From: Ophiodon elongatus
Lineage: Eukaryota > Chordata > Actinopteri > Perciformes > Hexagrammidae
DNA length: 64,000 nt
Direction: 5' to 3'
NCBI GenBank assembly: GCA_016806645.1
Contig: JACSYO010000389.1
Location: forward strand, 117,501-181,500
Shown piece by piece: positions 48,970 through 61,445 of the stretch; position 1 is the first letter of the stretch, and the number at the start of each line of letters is the position of its first letter. The translations under genes and the position numbers were made by a program. Under the pieces are notes generated by a model. That model searched no databases. It was not told the DNA's origin and saw nothing but the letters and a program-made list of their open reading frames with translations.

Positions 48970-48975
48970 AATAAA
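48970..48975 (+). terminator. snrpf: Polyadenylation signal AATAAA, snrpf
   Basis: AATAAA 200 bases past the stop, followed by a GT/T-rich downstream element (TGGTTGTTGTGTTTTTTTT), the usual arrangement. Confidence 0.8.
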
Positions 48976-49077
48976 ATGATTATTGTACCCTTTCTTAAAC
49001 CTGGTTGTTGTGTTTTTTTTGCATGTGATATCTGAGAGAAGTCTTATAGGTAACTATTACAGGTCGTCTGGCAGAAG

Positions 49078-49591
<514 letters not shown>

Positions 49592-49691
49592 CACTTTAAA
49601 CTCTTCTCCTGGTCAAATATTTGCCTGATCCCAAACCAGTTTAAAGCCAGTCACTGTGAAGTTACTGGTCTCTTTCTTTGGATGAATCAAA

Positions 49692-51963
49692 ATGTCCACT
49701 AACTACAGACTGCTGGTGAAGAACGCCCGACAGGTGGTTCTGATCTGCAACGACGGAGAGAAGTTCCTCACCAAAGATGGGATGCAAAATCTGTGTGTGA
49801 TTGAAAACGGGAGCGTGGTGATAGGGAGGTAAGCGTTTGAGGTATTGCTTCATCCCGTGTGAGGAGCACGAGGGGACTCTGGTGAATGAGAGGGTGCAGA
49901 AATGTGACAAAATCAGCTTTAGTTCTCATCTGTGCAGCTTCTTACCTGAACACTGACTCTCAGCTCTAGTTGATCTGCATGGTTTTTAAAACTTTTAATA
50001 GAAAGGGAATGTAAAAATGTAACGCAATGCACATTGGCGCCACCTACTGGCCGTAATTGCTCATTTTTAATGGGAAAACAAATCCTGGATTGCTGCAAAC
50101 TTGAGAACCTTTCTATAAATATTTATTATTTTCACTTTTAAATTGTTTGCATGGAGATACATTTTGAAAAAGTATATTACTATTGCTATTAACTGCACCA
50201 AAAAATGTATAGTTTGGCTCAAGGGTGTTTCTAAAAATGTTTATCCTCTGTATGAGGCCCGTTTTAAAACCTCTCCGGCTTGGCTTCAGTCCCCAGCTCT
50301 AAATTATCGACCTCGGCTGCACGTTCAGATTCAACCTGTGATTTCAAAGTGACATCAAAGCATCAGATTTCTTCCTCCAGCGACGGGCTGATTAAAGCTG
50401 TGGGGCCTGCAGGAGCCATCGCTGCACAGTATTCAGAAGCGTCCTTCGACCACGTGATCGATGCTGCGGGAATGTGCGTCCTCCCCGGTGAGTGTCTTCA
50501 TCGTGTTGGACTGTCTGCACGATAACCTGATATCAGTGATTTAGTTTTTTTTAAGAAGCTTCTTGTTTCAGGGTTGGTTGACGCCCACACCCACCCAGTC
50601 TGGGCTGGTGACAGGGTGCATGAATTTGCAATGAAGGTAGATCATGTTTGATATGTTTTTTAATTTATTTATTTTAATTTTAATACCTTACTTCCACAAC
50701 AACAAACAATAATGAAATGCATGTTGCTCCTTGCAGCTGGCGGGTGCCACCTACATGGACGTGCACCGGGCCGGGGGAGGGATCCACTTCACCGTGGAGC
50801 ACACGCGAGCCGCCGGCGCCTCGGAGCTGCTGGCCTCCCTCCGCGGCCGGCTGGCCCGGATGCAGCGGGCGGGCTCCACCCTGGTGGAGTGCAAGAGCGG
50901 CTACGGCCTGGAGCTGCAGGCCGAGCTGAAGATGCTGGAGGTGATCGAGGAGGCCGGACGCACGCTGCCCATCAACATCTCCTCCACCTACTGTGGAGCC
51001 CACGCGGTGCCCAAGTCTGGACCCTCCTCCACCCCCTTTTTTTTAATTAATTTTTTTATATCACATCCTAAAAAGTGTAATATCCCTAACTAATCTGCTT
51101 CATTCAGGGGGAAGACAGTTGCAGAAGCCACAGAGGACATCCTGCAGGTGCAGCTGCCGGAGCTGAAGCGGCGGATGTCTGCTGGGACTCTGAGAGTCCA
51201 CAACATCGACGTGTTCTGTGAGGAAGGGGTGTTTGACCTCGGGTCCACGCGCTCCATCCTGCAGGCCGGCAGAGACATGGGCCTCCACATCAACTTCCAC
51301 GGAGACGAGCTTCACCCCATGAACTCTGCTCAGGTATCACAAGCTGCGTTTCACTTTATTTATTTATTAGGAACTAAATCTAGGAATGTCTTGTTGGTGT
51401 AAAGCTGCAGCCTGATGAAGCTTTAAGTGGATCGAGGCCTCTCTGACACAGTTTCAAGTGTAACAAATACCTGGGTCTTTAGCTGCATCAGCAAATTATA
51501 AAGGCAATAAATCCACGACATATGCTTATTTGTATTATCTATTATTTAATAAGAAGTAAAATGATTATATGGGCAACAAAATGTCCATAATATGTTCTGA
51601 GTGCCAGTGTTTCTAATATTTCTTGATGCTAAAAAAGAGGGCTGCAAATCAAAAAATGTCATTGTCAGTTAATCTGCTGAATATTTAGTCGGTTAATTTG
51701 TTTAATGTTTTGTATATGAAGCTTGAAAATTAGGGGGAAAAGTCAATTATATAATATTTGTTTTTAAATTTCAAGTTGGATTTACTGGATTAAAAAAAAA
51801 ACTCAAAAGGTATTCAATTTACAATAACATAAAAAATGTGTTAAAAAAAATTACAAATATTTCTCTGTAGATAAACTGATCTGTTAATTTACTTATTGTT
51901 TTAACTCTATGCTGCAAAAAGTTGTATTCATTAGAATAATAATCTGTGTGTGTGTGTGTCTGT

Positions 51964-52008
<45 letters not shown>

Positions 52009-52497
52009 AGTTGGGTGCAGAGCTTGGAGCCTCAGCCATCAGTCACCTGGAGGAGGTCACCGATGAGGGGATCGCTGCCATGGCAACAGCAAGAACCGCC
52101 GCCGTCCTCCTTCCAACCACAGCTTACATCCTACGGTACCGTACAAAACTACCCAGCGGTTCATACAGGAAGAGCTGAAACTTTTAAACAATTTATCAAT
52201 AAGTCGATTGACAGAAAATTAACTGGCAGCAGTTTTGATAATCGTTTATCATTTTTCATAAAGAATCATTTTATTTTTCCAGCTTCCCAAATGTGAGGAT
52301 TTTTTGCTTTTGCTTTTAATAATTCTTATATATTTTAAAGTTGTATGTATAATAATATATCAGTCTCAGCACTCATTTGTCTGCATTAGTACTTTTAATA
52401 CTTTTCAGGATTTCTTTTTTTATTATACTTACATACTTTTAATTATTTTAAATGCAGGACTTTTACTTGTAAAAGCGTATTTTTTTTCCAATGTGGT

Positions 52498-52566
<69 letters not shown>

Positions 52567-53193
52567 GCTGCCTCAGCCTCGGGCCAGAGACATGTTGGAA
52601 GCTGGCGTCATCGTCGCCCTCGGCAGCGACTTCAACCCCAACGCCTACTGCTGCTCCATGGTGAGTACCACAGGAGTGTTGCATGCTGGTCCCAGCTCCC
52701 CACCCCCCCCCCCTCCTTCCCTCTCATCGTCTCTGTCTTGTGCCCCCTCCCCAGCCGATAGTCATGCACCTGGCCTGTGTGAACATGAAGATGTCCATGC
52801 CCGAGGCTCTGGCTGCGGCCACCATCAACGCCGCCTACGCCCTGCGGCGCTCCGACACTCACGGCTCCCTGGAGGTCAACAAACACGGAGACCTGCTGGT
52901 CCTCAACGCCGCGCGGTAAATCAGGACGGGAAAAGAGTCACACGCCTTTTTGTCCCATTATGTGTCAGATATTATGATGAAGGGAAGGTATAGACCGGGT
53001 AATGAGGACCATGTCAGGGGTATTTTATAAAAACTGTGGCAAACTATAGAGACATTTCAGAATCAGAAATACTTTATTGATCCGTGGGAGAACATTTGGG
53101 TTACGTTACAGCGGCTCCCATTTGGGAATATATATATATATATTTGTTATATATTTATATATATTTTTTTATATTTATATATATATATATATA

Positions 53194-53224
<31 letters not shown>

Positions 53225-53258
53225 TTTTTTTGTTATATATTTATATATATTTCTTTTA

Positions 53259-53297
<39 letters not shown>

Positions 53298-53434
53298 GTG
53301 TGTGTATGTATATATATATATATTTATATGTATTTATATTTATATATATATATATATTTATATGTATTTATATGTATATATATATGTATATGTATATATT
53401 TATGTATATATATGTGTGTATATATATACACACA

Positions 53435-53465
<31 letters not shown>

Positions 53466-54276
53466 GTGTATGTGAGAAATTATAGGAACATATAAATATG
53501 TAAAAGAAAGTATGTGCATTGTGCTACAATACAACAAAAATGGGAAAATATAGATAAGAAATATACTGTTATAACTGTTGTATACAACAACAGTTCAAAT
53601 AAAAATGGGCTCTATGATTACGTGTAAATAAATAAGAATATTTGTTTAAATATACAGTGTAAATAAATGCAGTGTTAATTCCAGACTATTACACAGTTGA
53701 ATTATAATAATATAATAAAAATCAATTTATTCTCCATGTTTTCCCACTTTATTATGTCCTGCAACAGGACTCAAGCCAGAGTTGACCTCAGTAAAATTAA
53801 CATTTTTGCATACATCTGCAAAAGCTCTGATTCCTCCTTAGGAAATATTAGTTAAACAGCTGTTGCCCATTGGCATGAATTTGATGCAGTTCACTAAACA
53901 TCCAACAGAGGGCTTCAAATACCCCAAACTAAAATGGAACAGCTGATGAGAAACACTGAAAGAATGTCAGTCCAGAAGAGAAACCTCGGATGTGAGACAA
54001 GAACTGAAAGTAGTCATTGTTGTCTAGATAGAAATGTCTCGATGTTTTATTCTCACAAATGAGTATTATGACACCTTCAGTATTAAATATTTGATCACTG
54101 CATTCTTTGAGTGTTCACATGACATATATTTGTGAGTAACACAGATCCTCTCCTGCTTGTTTTCTTGCAGATGGGAGCATCTGATCTACCAGCTGGGAGG
54201 ACATCAGGAGCTGATTCGCTACGTCGTCATCAAAGGAAACGTCGTCGTTGACAACAACAAAACCACTGACCTGTAA
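49692..54276 (+). CDS. amdhd1: Imidazolonepropionase (AMDHD1)
   Basis: Third enzyme of histidine breakdown: hydrolyses 4-imidazolone-5-propanoate to N-formimidoyl-L-glutamate in the cytosol; amidohydrolase superfamily, one metal ion. Nine coding exons: 49692-49828, 50381-50487, 50572-50636, 50737-51014, 51108-51333, 52011-52135, 52567-52660, 52755-52915 and 54171-54276, total 1299 nt, 432 aa (human 426 as recalled). Metal ligands His87 and His89 lie in DAHTHPVWAG; other family signatures are AGGGIHFTVE, ECKSGYGLEL, NFHGDELHP, ISHLEEV and ALGSDFNPNAYC. The start lies in the frame that aligns with human; an ATG eight bases upstream is out of frame. The fourth intron is only 93 bases with a weak GTCTGG donor. 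The acceptors of exons 6 and 7 abut TG repeats. Human has CCDC38 upstream and HAL downstream; neither is here. Confidence 0.95.
50036..50050 (-). promoter_or_regulatory. CTCF-like motif in amdhd1 intron 1
   Basis: On the minus strand CCAGTAGGTGGCGCC, a full match to the CTCF core CCASYAGRKGGCRC. Motif only. Confidence 0.45.
51634..51900. repeat. Decayed dispersed repeat in amdhd1 intron 5
   Basis: GGGCTGCAAATCAAAA, GTTAATCTGCTGAATATTT and GTCGGTTAATTTG match the recalled form of a very common fish repeat (GGGCTGCAACTAACGATTA..). A second fragment lies at 52190-52265 in the next intron (AATAAGTCGATTGACAGAAA). Confidence 0.5.
51943..52008. repeat. (TG)n at the amdhd1 exon 6 acceptor
   Basis: The repeat ends in TCAG|TTGGG; there is no other polypyrimidine tract before this acceptor. 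Confidence 0.93.
52499..52565. repeat. (GT)n at the amdhd1 exon 7 acceptor
   Basis: About 32 GT units ending GTAG|GCTG: the last bases of the repeat are part of the acceptor itself. Confidence 0.93.
52916..54170 (+). other. amdhd1: amdhd1 intron 8 with a long (TA)n block
   Basis: Contains 53126-53472, about 350 bases of TA repeats with TTTA, TG and CA interruptions; the rest is AT-rich with no exon recognised. Confidence 0.85.
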
Positions 54277-54304
54277 CCAGAGAAGCCATCAGAGAGTCTG
54301 ATAG

Positions 54305-54425
54305 ACAGCTTCAAGAGTTTAAGGGAATACTTTGATATTTTTGGACACCGGTAGACTAGTTGTCCACTTTTTAGAGTCTCCACTGGTTCCCTGGCCTTCA
54401 TGCTAAGCTAAGCTAAGTTTATATA
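54305..54425. repeat. Dispersed repeat fragment in the amdhd1 3' UTR
   Basis: GGGAATACTTTGATATTTTTGG to ATGCTAAGCTAAGCTAAG resembles a common teleost element; it would be part of the mRNA. Confidence 0.45.
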
Positions 54426-54826
54426 ATTAATCCACTGGGATCTTTTTAGGAAGCCGTGCCGTAATTCCCGAAATGTCAAACAGTTCCTTTGTTATTAAGC
54501 TGACATTTAGTTGTAGTCATGTGTTCATTATGCGTGCTGCTGTTAAAGAATGTGCCTGACGACATTTAATCAATTACTATCTTTATCAGTGTGAACAACC
54601 AACTCCTCTCGAAACCAATGTTTTAGATAAATGTCCTGTTAACTGTTGATTAAAATCTACCTCTCTATTCTTCTCTGTTTCTGTAATTCAAAGTAAAACA
54701 TGCCTTTAAGTTATCAGTGACGACAGCAAAGAGGATTAAACCGGTTGTTGTGATGAGATGTTAACTGTGAGATGACCTGGAGCTGCTTTCATCCGTATAA
54801 TCAAAGAGTAAAGATCGAAGGAGCAA

Positions 54827-54832
54827 AATAAA
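54827..54832 (+). terminator. amdhd1: Polyadenylation signal AATAAA, amdhd1
   Basis: AATAAA 550 bases past the stop; the 3' UTR would end near 54850. Confidence 0.6.
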
Positions 54833-54902
54833 ACAAAAGTACTGAAGCTCAATGAGTTTCATTACGCCTGAAACAAAACATTACCTCTTTGTGAAGAGTG
54901 TT

Positions 54903-54908
54903 TTTATT
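54903..54908 (-). terminator. tspan9: Polyadenylation signal AATAAA, tspan9
   Basis: Minus-strand AATAAA 273 bases past the tspan9 stop. Cleavage would fall near 54880-54890, about 30-40 bases from the inferred amdhd1 end. Confidence 0.55.
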
Positions 54909-55180
54909 GAACATGTTAGTACACAATGTTTTTTTTCTTCTTTCCTTTCTCTAAATGGATGCTCACGCTTCCTCATCACAAATATGTCACATAACATGCA
55001 TTAGATTGGTTTTCAAAAGCTGACTAATAAAAACTAGTTCAATAGATGGAAAAACAAAGTGAGATAAAAGGCGGTAGTGGCACACAGGTTATCTGGCTTA
55101 TTATTATTATTATTATTGTATTTATGTATTTTATGTAACCAATATTAACAAGTTTAAATGATAAATGATTATTAATCCCG

Positions 55181-56389
55181 TCAGGCTTCGTACTTCTTCC
55201 CTGCGCGGTGGATCTGTTGGTAAAGCGTCATCGAGAACGCCATCCCCAGGAGCTGCAAAACAAATCATGTTAAAATAAATAATAATAATAAAATAAATAG
55301 AGATGTTTGGATAAGTGCAACACAAGATGGGCAATCATTACAATATCACCTGACCGAGATCACTTCTGCACAATTGCAGAAAAACAGCTCGATCGAACAT
55401 GAAAGAAACCTGAGTGATATATTTGGATTGTGTAATAAATGCTGTAAATTTACTAAAATTCACACGACATTTGGATGAAAACCTGGCTAACGAAAACAAT
55501 GTGAAGTAGTTGCGTTTATACCAAATAAAGTGTCTAGTACTGTGTATTTCTTTTTTTTTTTAAATGCATTTTCCTGACTTACTATATACTACAGCTTTGT
55601 TATGGAACACACTATACGTGGACATATTTATGGCATGCTATGCTGTACTTTTATATGGCCTACTATACCATGACTTGTTATAGAATACTACACTTTCAGT
55701 TTTTATGTCATACTATATATAGTATGTCTTTTTGGACTTTTTGTATAATGTACAAATTCATTACTTATGACAATTTTGTATATGACTATACTACTTTTTC
55801 TGATATATTTTTGATATACAATGGCTTTTTATGAGAAAAAAATGATTCTTTGGTCCTTTTCTTACGGCGTAGTATACTTGAAGCCGTTCATCATATTTGA
55901 TGGACTAATTTATTCATTATTTTAAGCCCCTTTGGTAGAATACAAGCATCAGCTAACTAAATGTTAATTAACAAATAAATAAACTAGTGCTCTCTGGATA
56001 AGTGTTTGATACAGAGCTGCTTACCTGTATTACCAATACACACATGGCGATGGTTCCCAGAAGGTGTTTGTTGTCATCCAGCCACTCCTCTACCTTCTCA
56101 TAGCAGCCCTGAGAACACACCAGCAGTAATCAGGAAAAACAAGTACTGCCCATCAGAAGGGATCCAGATTCCTCTTGCTTTAGTTGTTTTAATGTACAGT
56201 TATACAAATATTTTTTTTTTAAATTATGTTCACAAATTTTAAAAATATTCACTGATGACTTTTTAAGGACTTGTTTGCCAAAAAGCCAAATAAAAATATA
56301 TAATACATTGAAACTGATTTAAAAGTGATGATCTCTCTCTCGATATATATATATATAGAGATAATGGAGTGTGTGTGTGTGTGTGTATA

Positions 56390-56471
<82 letters not shown>

Positions 56472-58156
56472 TCCCCTTCTTTCCACTTGCAATAAAAAAG
56501 GCCGTTATCGGTCAAAACTACGGTAACGCATAACTGAAGTCAAGCACAAGGTTTTATTCCCTTTTTTCTCCTCTAAAGGAAGAGTTTGACATTTTGGGAA
56601 ATATTGTCTTTCTAGCCATGAGATGGATAAGAAGAGAGATACCCCCCTCATATGTGTAATGTGTACGGTAAGTATCAAGCTACAGACAGCAGCCTGTTGA
56701 CTTAGCTTAGCATAAAGGCAGCGTGGCTCCATTTAAAGGTTAAATAAATCCACCTCTAAAAGCTCACGCATTAAAACATTATATATTGGTAGTGAGCTTT
56801 GGACTTAGCCAGTTTCTATACCTAGCGAAGAAAATCCCCTGCTGGCTGTAGCTCTATAAACAGTAAACAAACAGAGTGGTTACAATCATGGATAACATGG
56901 ATATGGACCAGAGTCCAACTTTAATACTAATTTTGAGGACTTCGTAACCACAGAGCTCACTGACCCGCGTCCAGAAGGTGTTGGAGGCGTTGCGTCCGCA
57001 TCCCGGGAAAACCTGCTGGCAGCAGCGGTCGGGAACCATGTTGTCGTGCAGCGCGGTGTACCAGTCGTTGTGGTTGATCACGCCACAACATCGCCACTAG
57101 TGCACAGACGGGGGGGGTAAATACACGAGAATAAAAAAAGGCAGAGCTAGAGAGGGATTGGGGGCGTACCTCTCCCTGGATGGCGTTCCATGCGTCCTTC
57201 AGCCCGGCGTTGTTGTCCGTGTTGTACAGCACCAGCCCTTCTTTCAGGTCCCGTCGGGCATTTTCGCCCACCTGGGAAAAACGGACACGAAGAGGAGGAT
57301 CATGGGACATGTAGTCGCACTCAACCACAGCAGGAGGGGATCGTCAATAAATGTGAGCGTTACCTTGTCGGTGTAGACAAAGAACAGGATGAGGAGGATG
57401 AGTTCGGCCAAGAGGATGATCAACAGAACGATGAAGAACTGGAGTAAAACGAAGAAAAGTGATTAATAAGGGTTCAACATGAGCAGAGACGTGCAGGATA
57501 CAATAAATGTTGCATTTATATCAACGCAAAGCAAATAAATATGACCTTCCAACTTAAAAAAATACTCATTTCAGCTATTAGACGTCAATTATAAAACATA
57601 AACTTGGAGTTTGGTGGTGGATCCTGACTTTTCATATAATACCAGCACAACAACACCTGCAGTAAAAGTTAAAAAAATATAATATTCAGACAACATAACT
57701 TCCTCCAAGTTGCTTAAACTCAACCTGAACACAAACACCCCTACAGAATGTACTCAGACAACCCCACGAGGGATGCATGATGGGTATTGTAGTGTACTCA
57801 CACTCAGCAGCAGGCACTTGTTCTCCTTGATGGCACCCAGGCAACCCAGGAACCCCGTCACCATGATGACGGTGCCGAGGGTGATGATGAGGTTGGCGGC
57901 GGAGAACGACGGGAAGGAGGGCGACAGGGTGGCGAAGCTGCCCTGAGACACCGACAACCACACGCCCACACCCAGCAGGCCACACCCACCCAGCTGAAAA
58001 ACAAACAAGTCAGGAAACTCGAGAGACTTCCTGTTGATACGACGATAATAAAACTATTTAGCTGGTGCGCTGATCTCGAATGGAATATATTACCCAGAAG
58101 AGGAGGTTGAAGAGGAAGAGCATGTATTTAACGCAGCAGATGCAACCACGAGCCAT
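55181..58156 (-). CDS. tspan9: Tetraspanin-9
   Basis: Four-pass membrane protein that organises tetraspanin microdomains; human TSPAN9 modulates platelet GPVI and endosomal functions (family knowledge). Seven coding exons: 58156-58094, 57993-57802, 57438-57364, 57271-57170, 57096-56965, 56108-56025 and 55252-55181. All introns are phase 0, total 720 nt, 239 aa, equal to human TSPAN9. Features: N-terminal MARGCICCVKYM with palmitoylation-type cysteines, TM1, small loop (SQGSFATLSPSFPS), TM2, the intracellular GAIKENKCLLLS turn, TM3 (FFIVLLIILLAEL), and the large loop with the CCG motif (WRCCGVINH), VPDRCC and PGCGRN. The last exons give GCYEKVEEWLDDNKH, TM4 and the tail HRAGKKYEA. The TSPAN4 paralogue fits less well in the loop and tail. 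Which teleost duplicate (a or b) cannot be decided here. Confidence 0.93.
55540..55830. repeat. AT-rich dispersed/tandem-like repeat in tspan9 intron 6
   Basis: Degenerate words TACTATA.., TATGTCATACTATA and GTATGTCTTTTTGG repeat every 20-40 bases. The same words, inverted, occur at 58700-59215. Confidence 0.5.
56331..56469. repeat. Compound microsatellite CT-TA-GT-TA-(CT)n in tspan9 intron 5
   Basis: CTCTCTCTC, then (TA)n, (GT)n at 56370-56386, (TA)n and about 38 CT units. Confidence 0.93.
56565..56790 (+). repeat. Common percomorph dispersed repeat, near full length
   Basis: AGAGTTTGACATTTTGGGAA, CATGAGATGGATAAGAAG, ATCAAGCTACAGACAGCAGC, TTAGCTTAGCATAAAG and AAATCCACCTCTAAAAGCTC follow the order I recall for a very abundant perch-like fish repeat. 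Non-coding; class uncertain. Confidence 0.6.
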
Positions 58157-60019
58157 GATGGAGTCGAAACAGGCACTGCAAGAAATCATGTTTAAAAACA
58201 CAAAAATGACAATATTCAATTTCAAATTAAAGACTAACGGAATGATTAAGTCTGGCAGTACATTTAAATCACAATCAAATATATTGTTATTGTATGTAGG
58301 TCAGTCAAACTTCAGCATTGTTCAACTTAAAGCAAGAATTTAAGACTAAAATGTACTTTTTTTTTTAATGGTAAGTAACACTTTTTACTTTCTCTCATGA
58401 TTCTTAAATGTTGATATTCTTTTCTCAGCTTTTCTCTTTCCATATAGATTGTTTTGAATAAAAACACCAACAAGTTCCTCCTTTTCCTTATGAAAACCTA
58501 AATATATATATAAAAATATATAAATTCTTAATGTTATTGTCTTCCACGTGTATGTCATGGTACAATTAAAAGAATTGAAGGTGAAGAATGTCACAACATA
58601 TATTTGTATAGTCAGTATTTGACCAATAAACTGTCATTAAAAAAAATTGAAAAATGTCATCCAAAAATCACAGTATATGTTTGTTTGTCACTAAAATGGT
58701 CATAAAAGTGATAATATAGTAGTTTAGTGTATTTGATATAGACGCCACAGTAGCATTAGAATTGTAACATACATTTATGCACCAGGACAAGATGCACTGT
58801 GTTGTGTGTTTGTGATTATTTACAACACCAAACCATAGGATGCTGTCTTTTTAAAAGAATTATGAAAATTAAAATGTCCACAAATACATAAATGCTGCAA
58901 AAAATTAATAGTGCTAGATATAAAGTTGTAGTATAGTAGGTCATAAAGATGTCATAAAAATGTGATAATTATGTCATAAAAAAAGTTATTTAAAAAAGTC
59001 TTAGGATAGTATTGTATAAAAAAAAGTAATTAAAATATATTAGTACAGTGTGCCAGAATATAGTATGCAATAAAAATGTAATAGAAAAAAGTAATAGTAC
59101 AGGATGTCATTAAATGTCATAGTATAGTTTGTCATAACAATGTCATAGTATAGTGTGTTGTATAATTGTCATAGTATAGTAGTATTGTATAAAATTGTCA
59201 TACCTTTGAATACTTTTTAAGTCCCTGTGGACACCCTGCATATAAAATCATGTCATACATCATAATAACTGGCTACGGTTAGTTTTTTTTAAGAGGAAAA
59301 GCACAATTCCCCTTTTGTTTTCGGCAACTTCTTTCATCTGTTGGAGGTTGTTTGTGTCACCAGACATACCGTAAGTTTCCCGTTACGTCACACTTACTGT
59401 AATCACTTTGTTCTCCAGGCCGAGTCAAGCTGAAACCACACAAACACAACACACAGGAGGTAAACTTACCACTTCAACTAGCAGGAGAACGGAGAAGCTC
59501 TAGTGGTGTACCTGCAACACAGGAGAGTACACAAACATTACCACTGTAATGTATATTGTGTACACGATACATCATTGTGTTTGAAGTCTTTCTTTAAGTA
59601 TACATTTGGATTGGACACCAAAATCTAAAAACACAGGACTGGAAACTGACATTACTCACAAATGTGCAAAAAGTAACTCAAATACTGTGGCTGAGGTTGT
59701 TTGAGTCCATCAATAACGGATTGAAACTAACAGTTATCGTTTATCAGTTGTAGAAATGCATCAATTAGTCGTTTGTTCGTCCACAAACAGACTATAAATG
59801 ACAAACTGAGATAGTAGATTAGTTAGTTTCCGTTCATCTCAGCTTCTTTGAAGACATTAACTGGGCTCTGGGAAATAGTTTACCTGTGACTAACTGCTTT
59901 AAATAGACTACCTGGTTCGTTAATGTGCCATAAAAAACAACATTTTCTAACGAAAACTGCTCAATCGCCCATTTTTCTTTAATTATCATTAACGCTAGAA
60001 ATCTTCTTTCTCCTCGGTC
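58157..60019 (-). other. tspan9: tspan9 5' intron region (inferred)
   Basis: No coding exon. 58700-59215 is a degenerate series of TATAGTATGTCATAAAAATG-type words. A non-coding first exon may lie towards 60 kb but could not be placed. Confidence 0.5.
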
Positions 60020-60600
60020 CCGACGTGACGTCACAGGACTGAACTTCAGTTTGCGGTTGTTTTTTTTTTTTGTCCCCCAAAAAAAGTTGGCGTTAAAAAC
60101 CACGCAAAAATAAGCGCTTTAATCACCGCGAAACCCGCGGATTTCAACTTTAAGTGACAACAAGACACGTCCATGATTGTTTGATTGCGACTGAAGGCTG
60201 AGGCCGTGATTGTTTTCATGTTGACACGACGAGGGGGAAGAAAAAAAGAGGGGAAACTGCCGTTTCCTACCGTTGGCTCACGAACTCATCTCAACGGTCC
60301 CGTCTCGAGATTCAGCCGTTGGAAAGGGTTCGCATGCTGCTTTCCCGCCTCACAGCATCACTGCGCGTGCAAACATCAATCCAACGGTCGTTAAACGGCT
60401 GCGAAGTCGGCTCTGAAGTTTTCCTCGATGGCTGGAGAACAGGAGAATAGGAGTAGGAGGAGGAGGAGGAGGAGGAGGAGGAAGAGGAGGGGGACGTCCT
60501 TGGAGAGGGGCGGAGCACGGCGGGGGACGGACCCGGGAGCGGAGGCGTGTCGGTCGGGGTGGAGAGAGGGCACCGGCCGGGCAATGACCCCTGGCTGTTT
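60020..60600 (-). promoter_or_regulatory. tspan9: Probable tspan9 promoter region
   Basis: The only CpG-rich segment between tspan9 and elapor2. It has a perfect CRE TGACGTCA (60026-60033), a (GGA)n run at 60453-60490 and GC-rich sequence up to 60580. Orientation inferred from tspan9 to its left. Confidence 0.4.
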
Positions 60601-60665
60601 AAATATGGCTGTTAAAAATGTCAATTGGATTTATCAATTGACACAAATAATCATACATCTCAGAA

Positions 60666-60666
<1 letters not shown>

Positions 60667-60713
<47 letters not shown>

Positions 60714-60785
60714 TATTTGAATTAATTAATTAAAATAAATATATAAAAATATATAGAAACAATTATATATACATATATAAATATA
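60667..60785. repeat. (TA)n and TTAA/TATA-rich block
   Basis: (TA)n 60667-60709, then AATTAATTAATTAA and further TATA words to about 60820. Confidence 0.9.
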
Positions 60786-61103
60786 TATATACTTATTTAT
60801 GTATATATTATATATAATATATAAGTGACGTTTTCGCAGTGTTTGTTTTGTCTGAACCTAAAAGTTATTAAAGATAAATTAAAATTATGAAAAGAAAAAG
60901 TTAATCCTCACATTTGAGAAAGCTGGAACCATTAAAATATCTTCATGAAAAATAACAAAACGATTCCCAAAATCGTTGCCAATAAAGTTTTGATGAATCA
61001 CTTCAGCTCTACTTGTATATAGTATCTGAAATACTGAATATAGTATACACACATTACTTGTACTGTACATCATCCACACACAAATCCCAAAGTCAAATAG
61101 GAC

Positions 61104-61109
61104 TTTATT
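61104..61109 (-). terminator. elapor2: Polyadenylation signal AATAAA, elapor2-like gene
   Basis: Minus-strand AATAAA 340 bases past the stop; cleavage near 61085. Between it and the stop no coding sequence was seen. Confidence 0.55.
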
Positions 61110-61445
61110 AAAGGTTCATCATTATTACATTAATATAAATACGTAACTCTGAACAGAAAATATCCAAATAAAAATACAAAACATACAAAAAAACCCATTA
61201 AAAGCATGTTTCTCTTTCAGTTGCCTTCCTTGAGCTTCCATGCCGTTAAAGCAGGAGTGCGTTTCCTGTTTATTTGAGGAGGAAAAGACATTGTCCAGTT
61301 TCTTCCAGCACAAAATATGCCGGAGGTCTGTATACGCCCCCCCACAATAAAGGGGGGCGGGCGAAGGACACATAAGGAGGAGGGCAGTGAATGACATGGT
61401 CACTGACTGACTGCTCCTCCATGACTCTCCTCGGTCCTCCCTCTC

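Noticed and set aside
53077..53495. Tyr/Ile frames of about 130 codons
   Set aside because: Translation of TA repeats.
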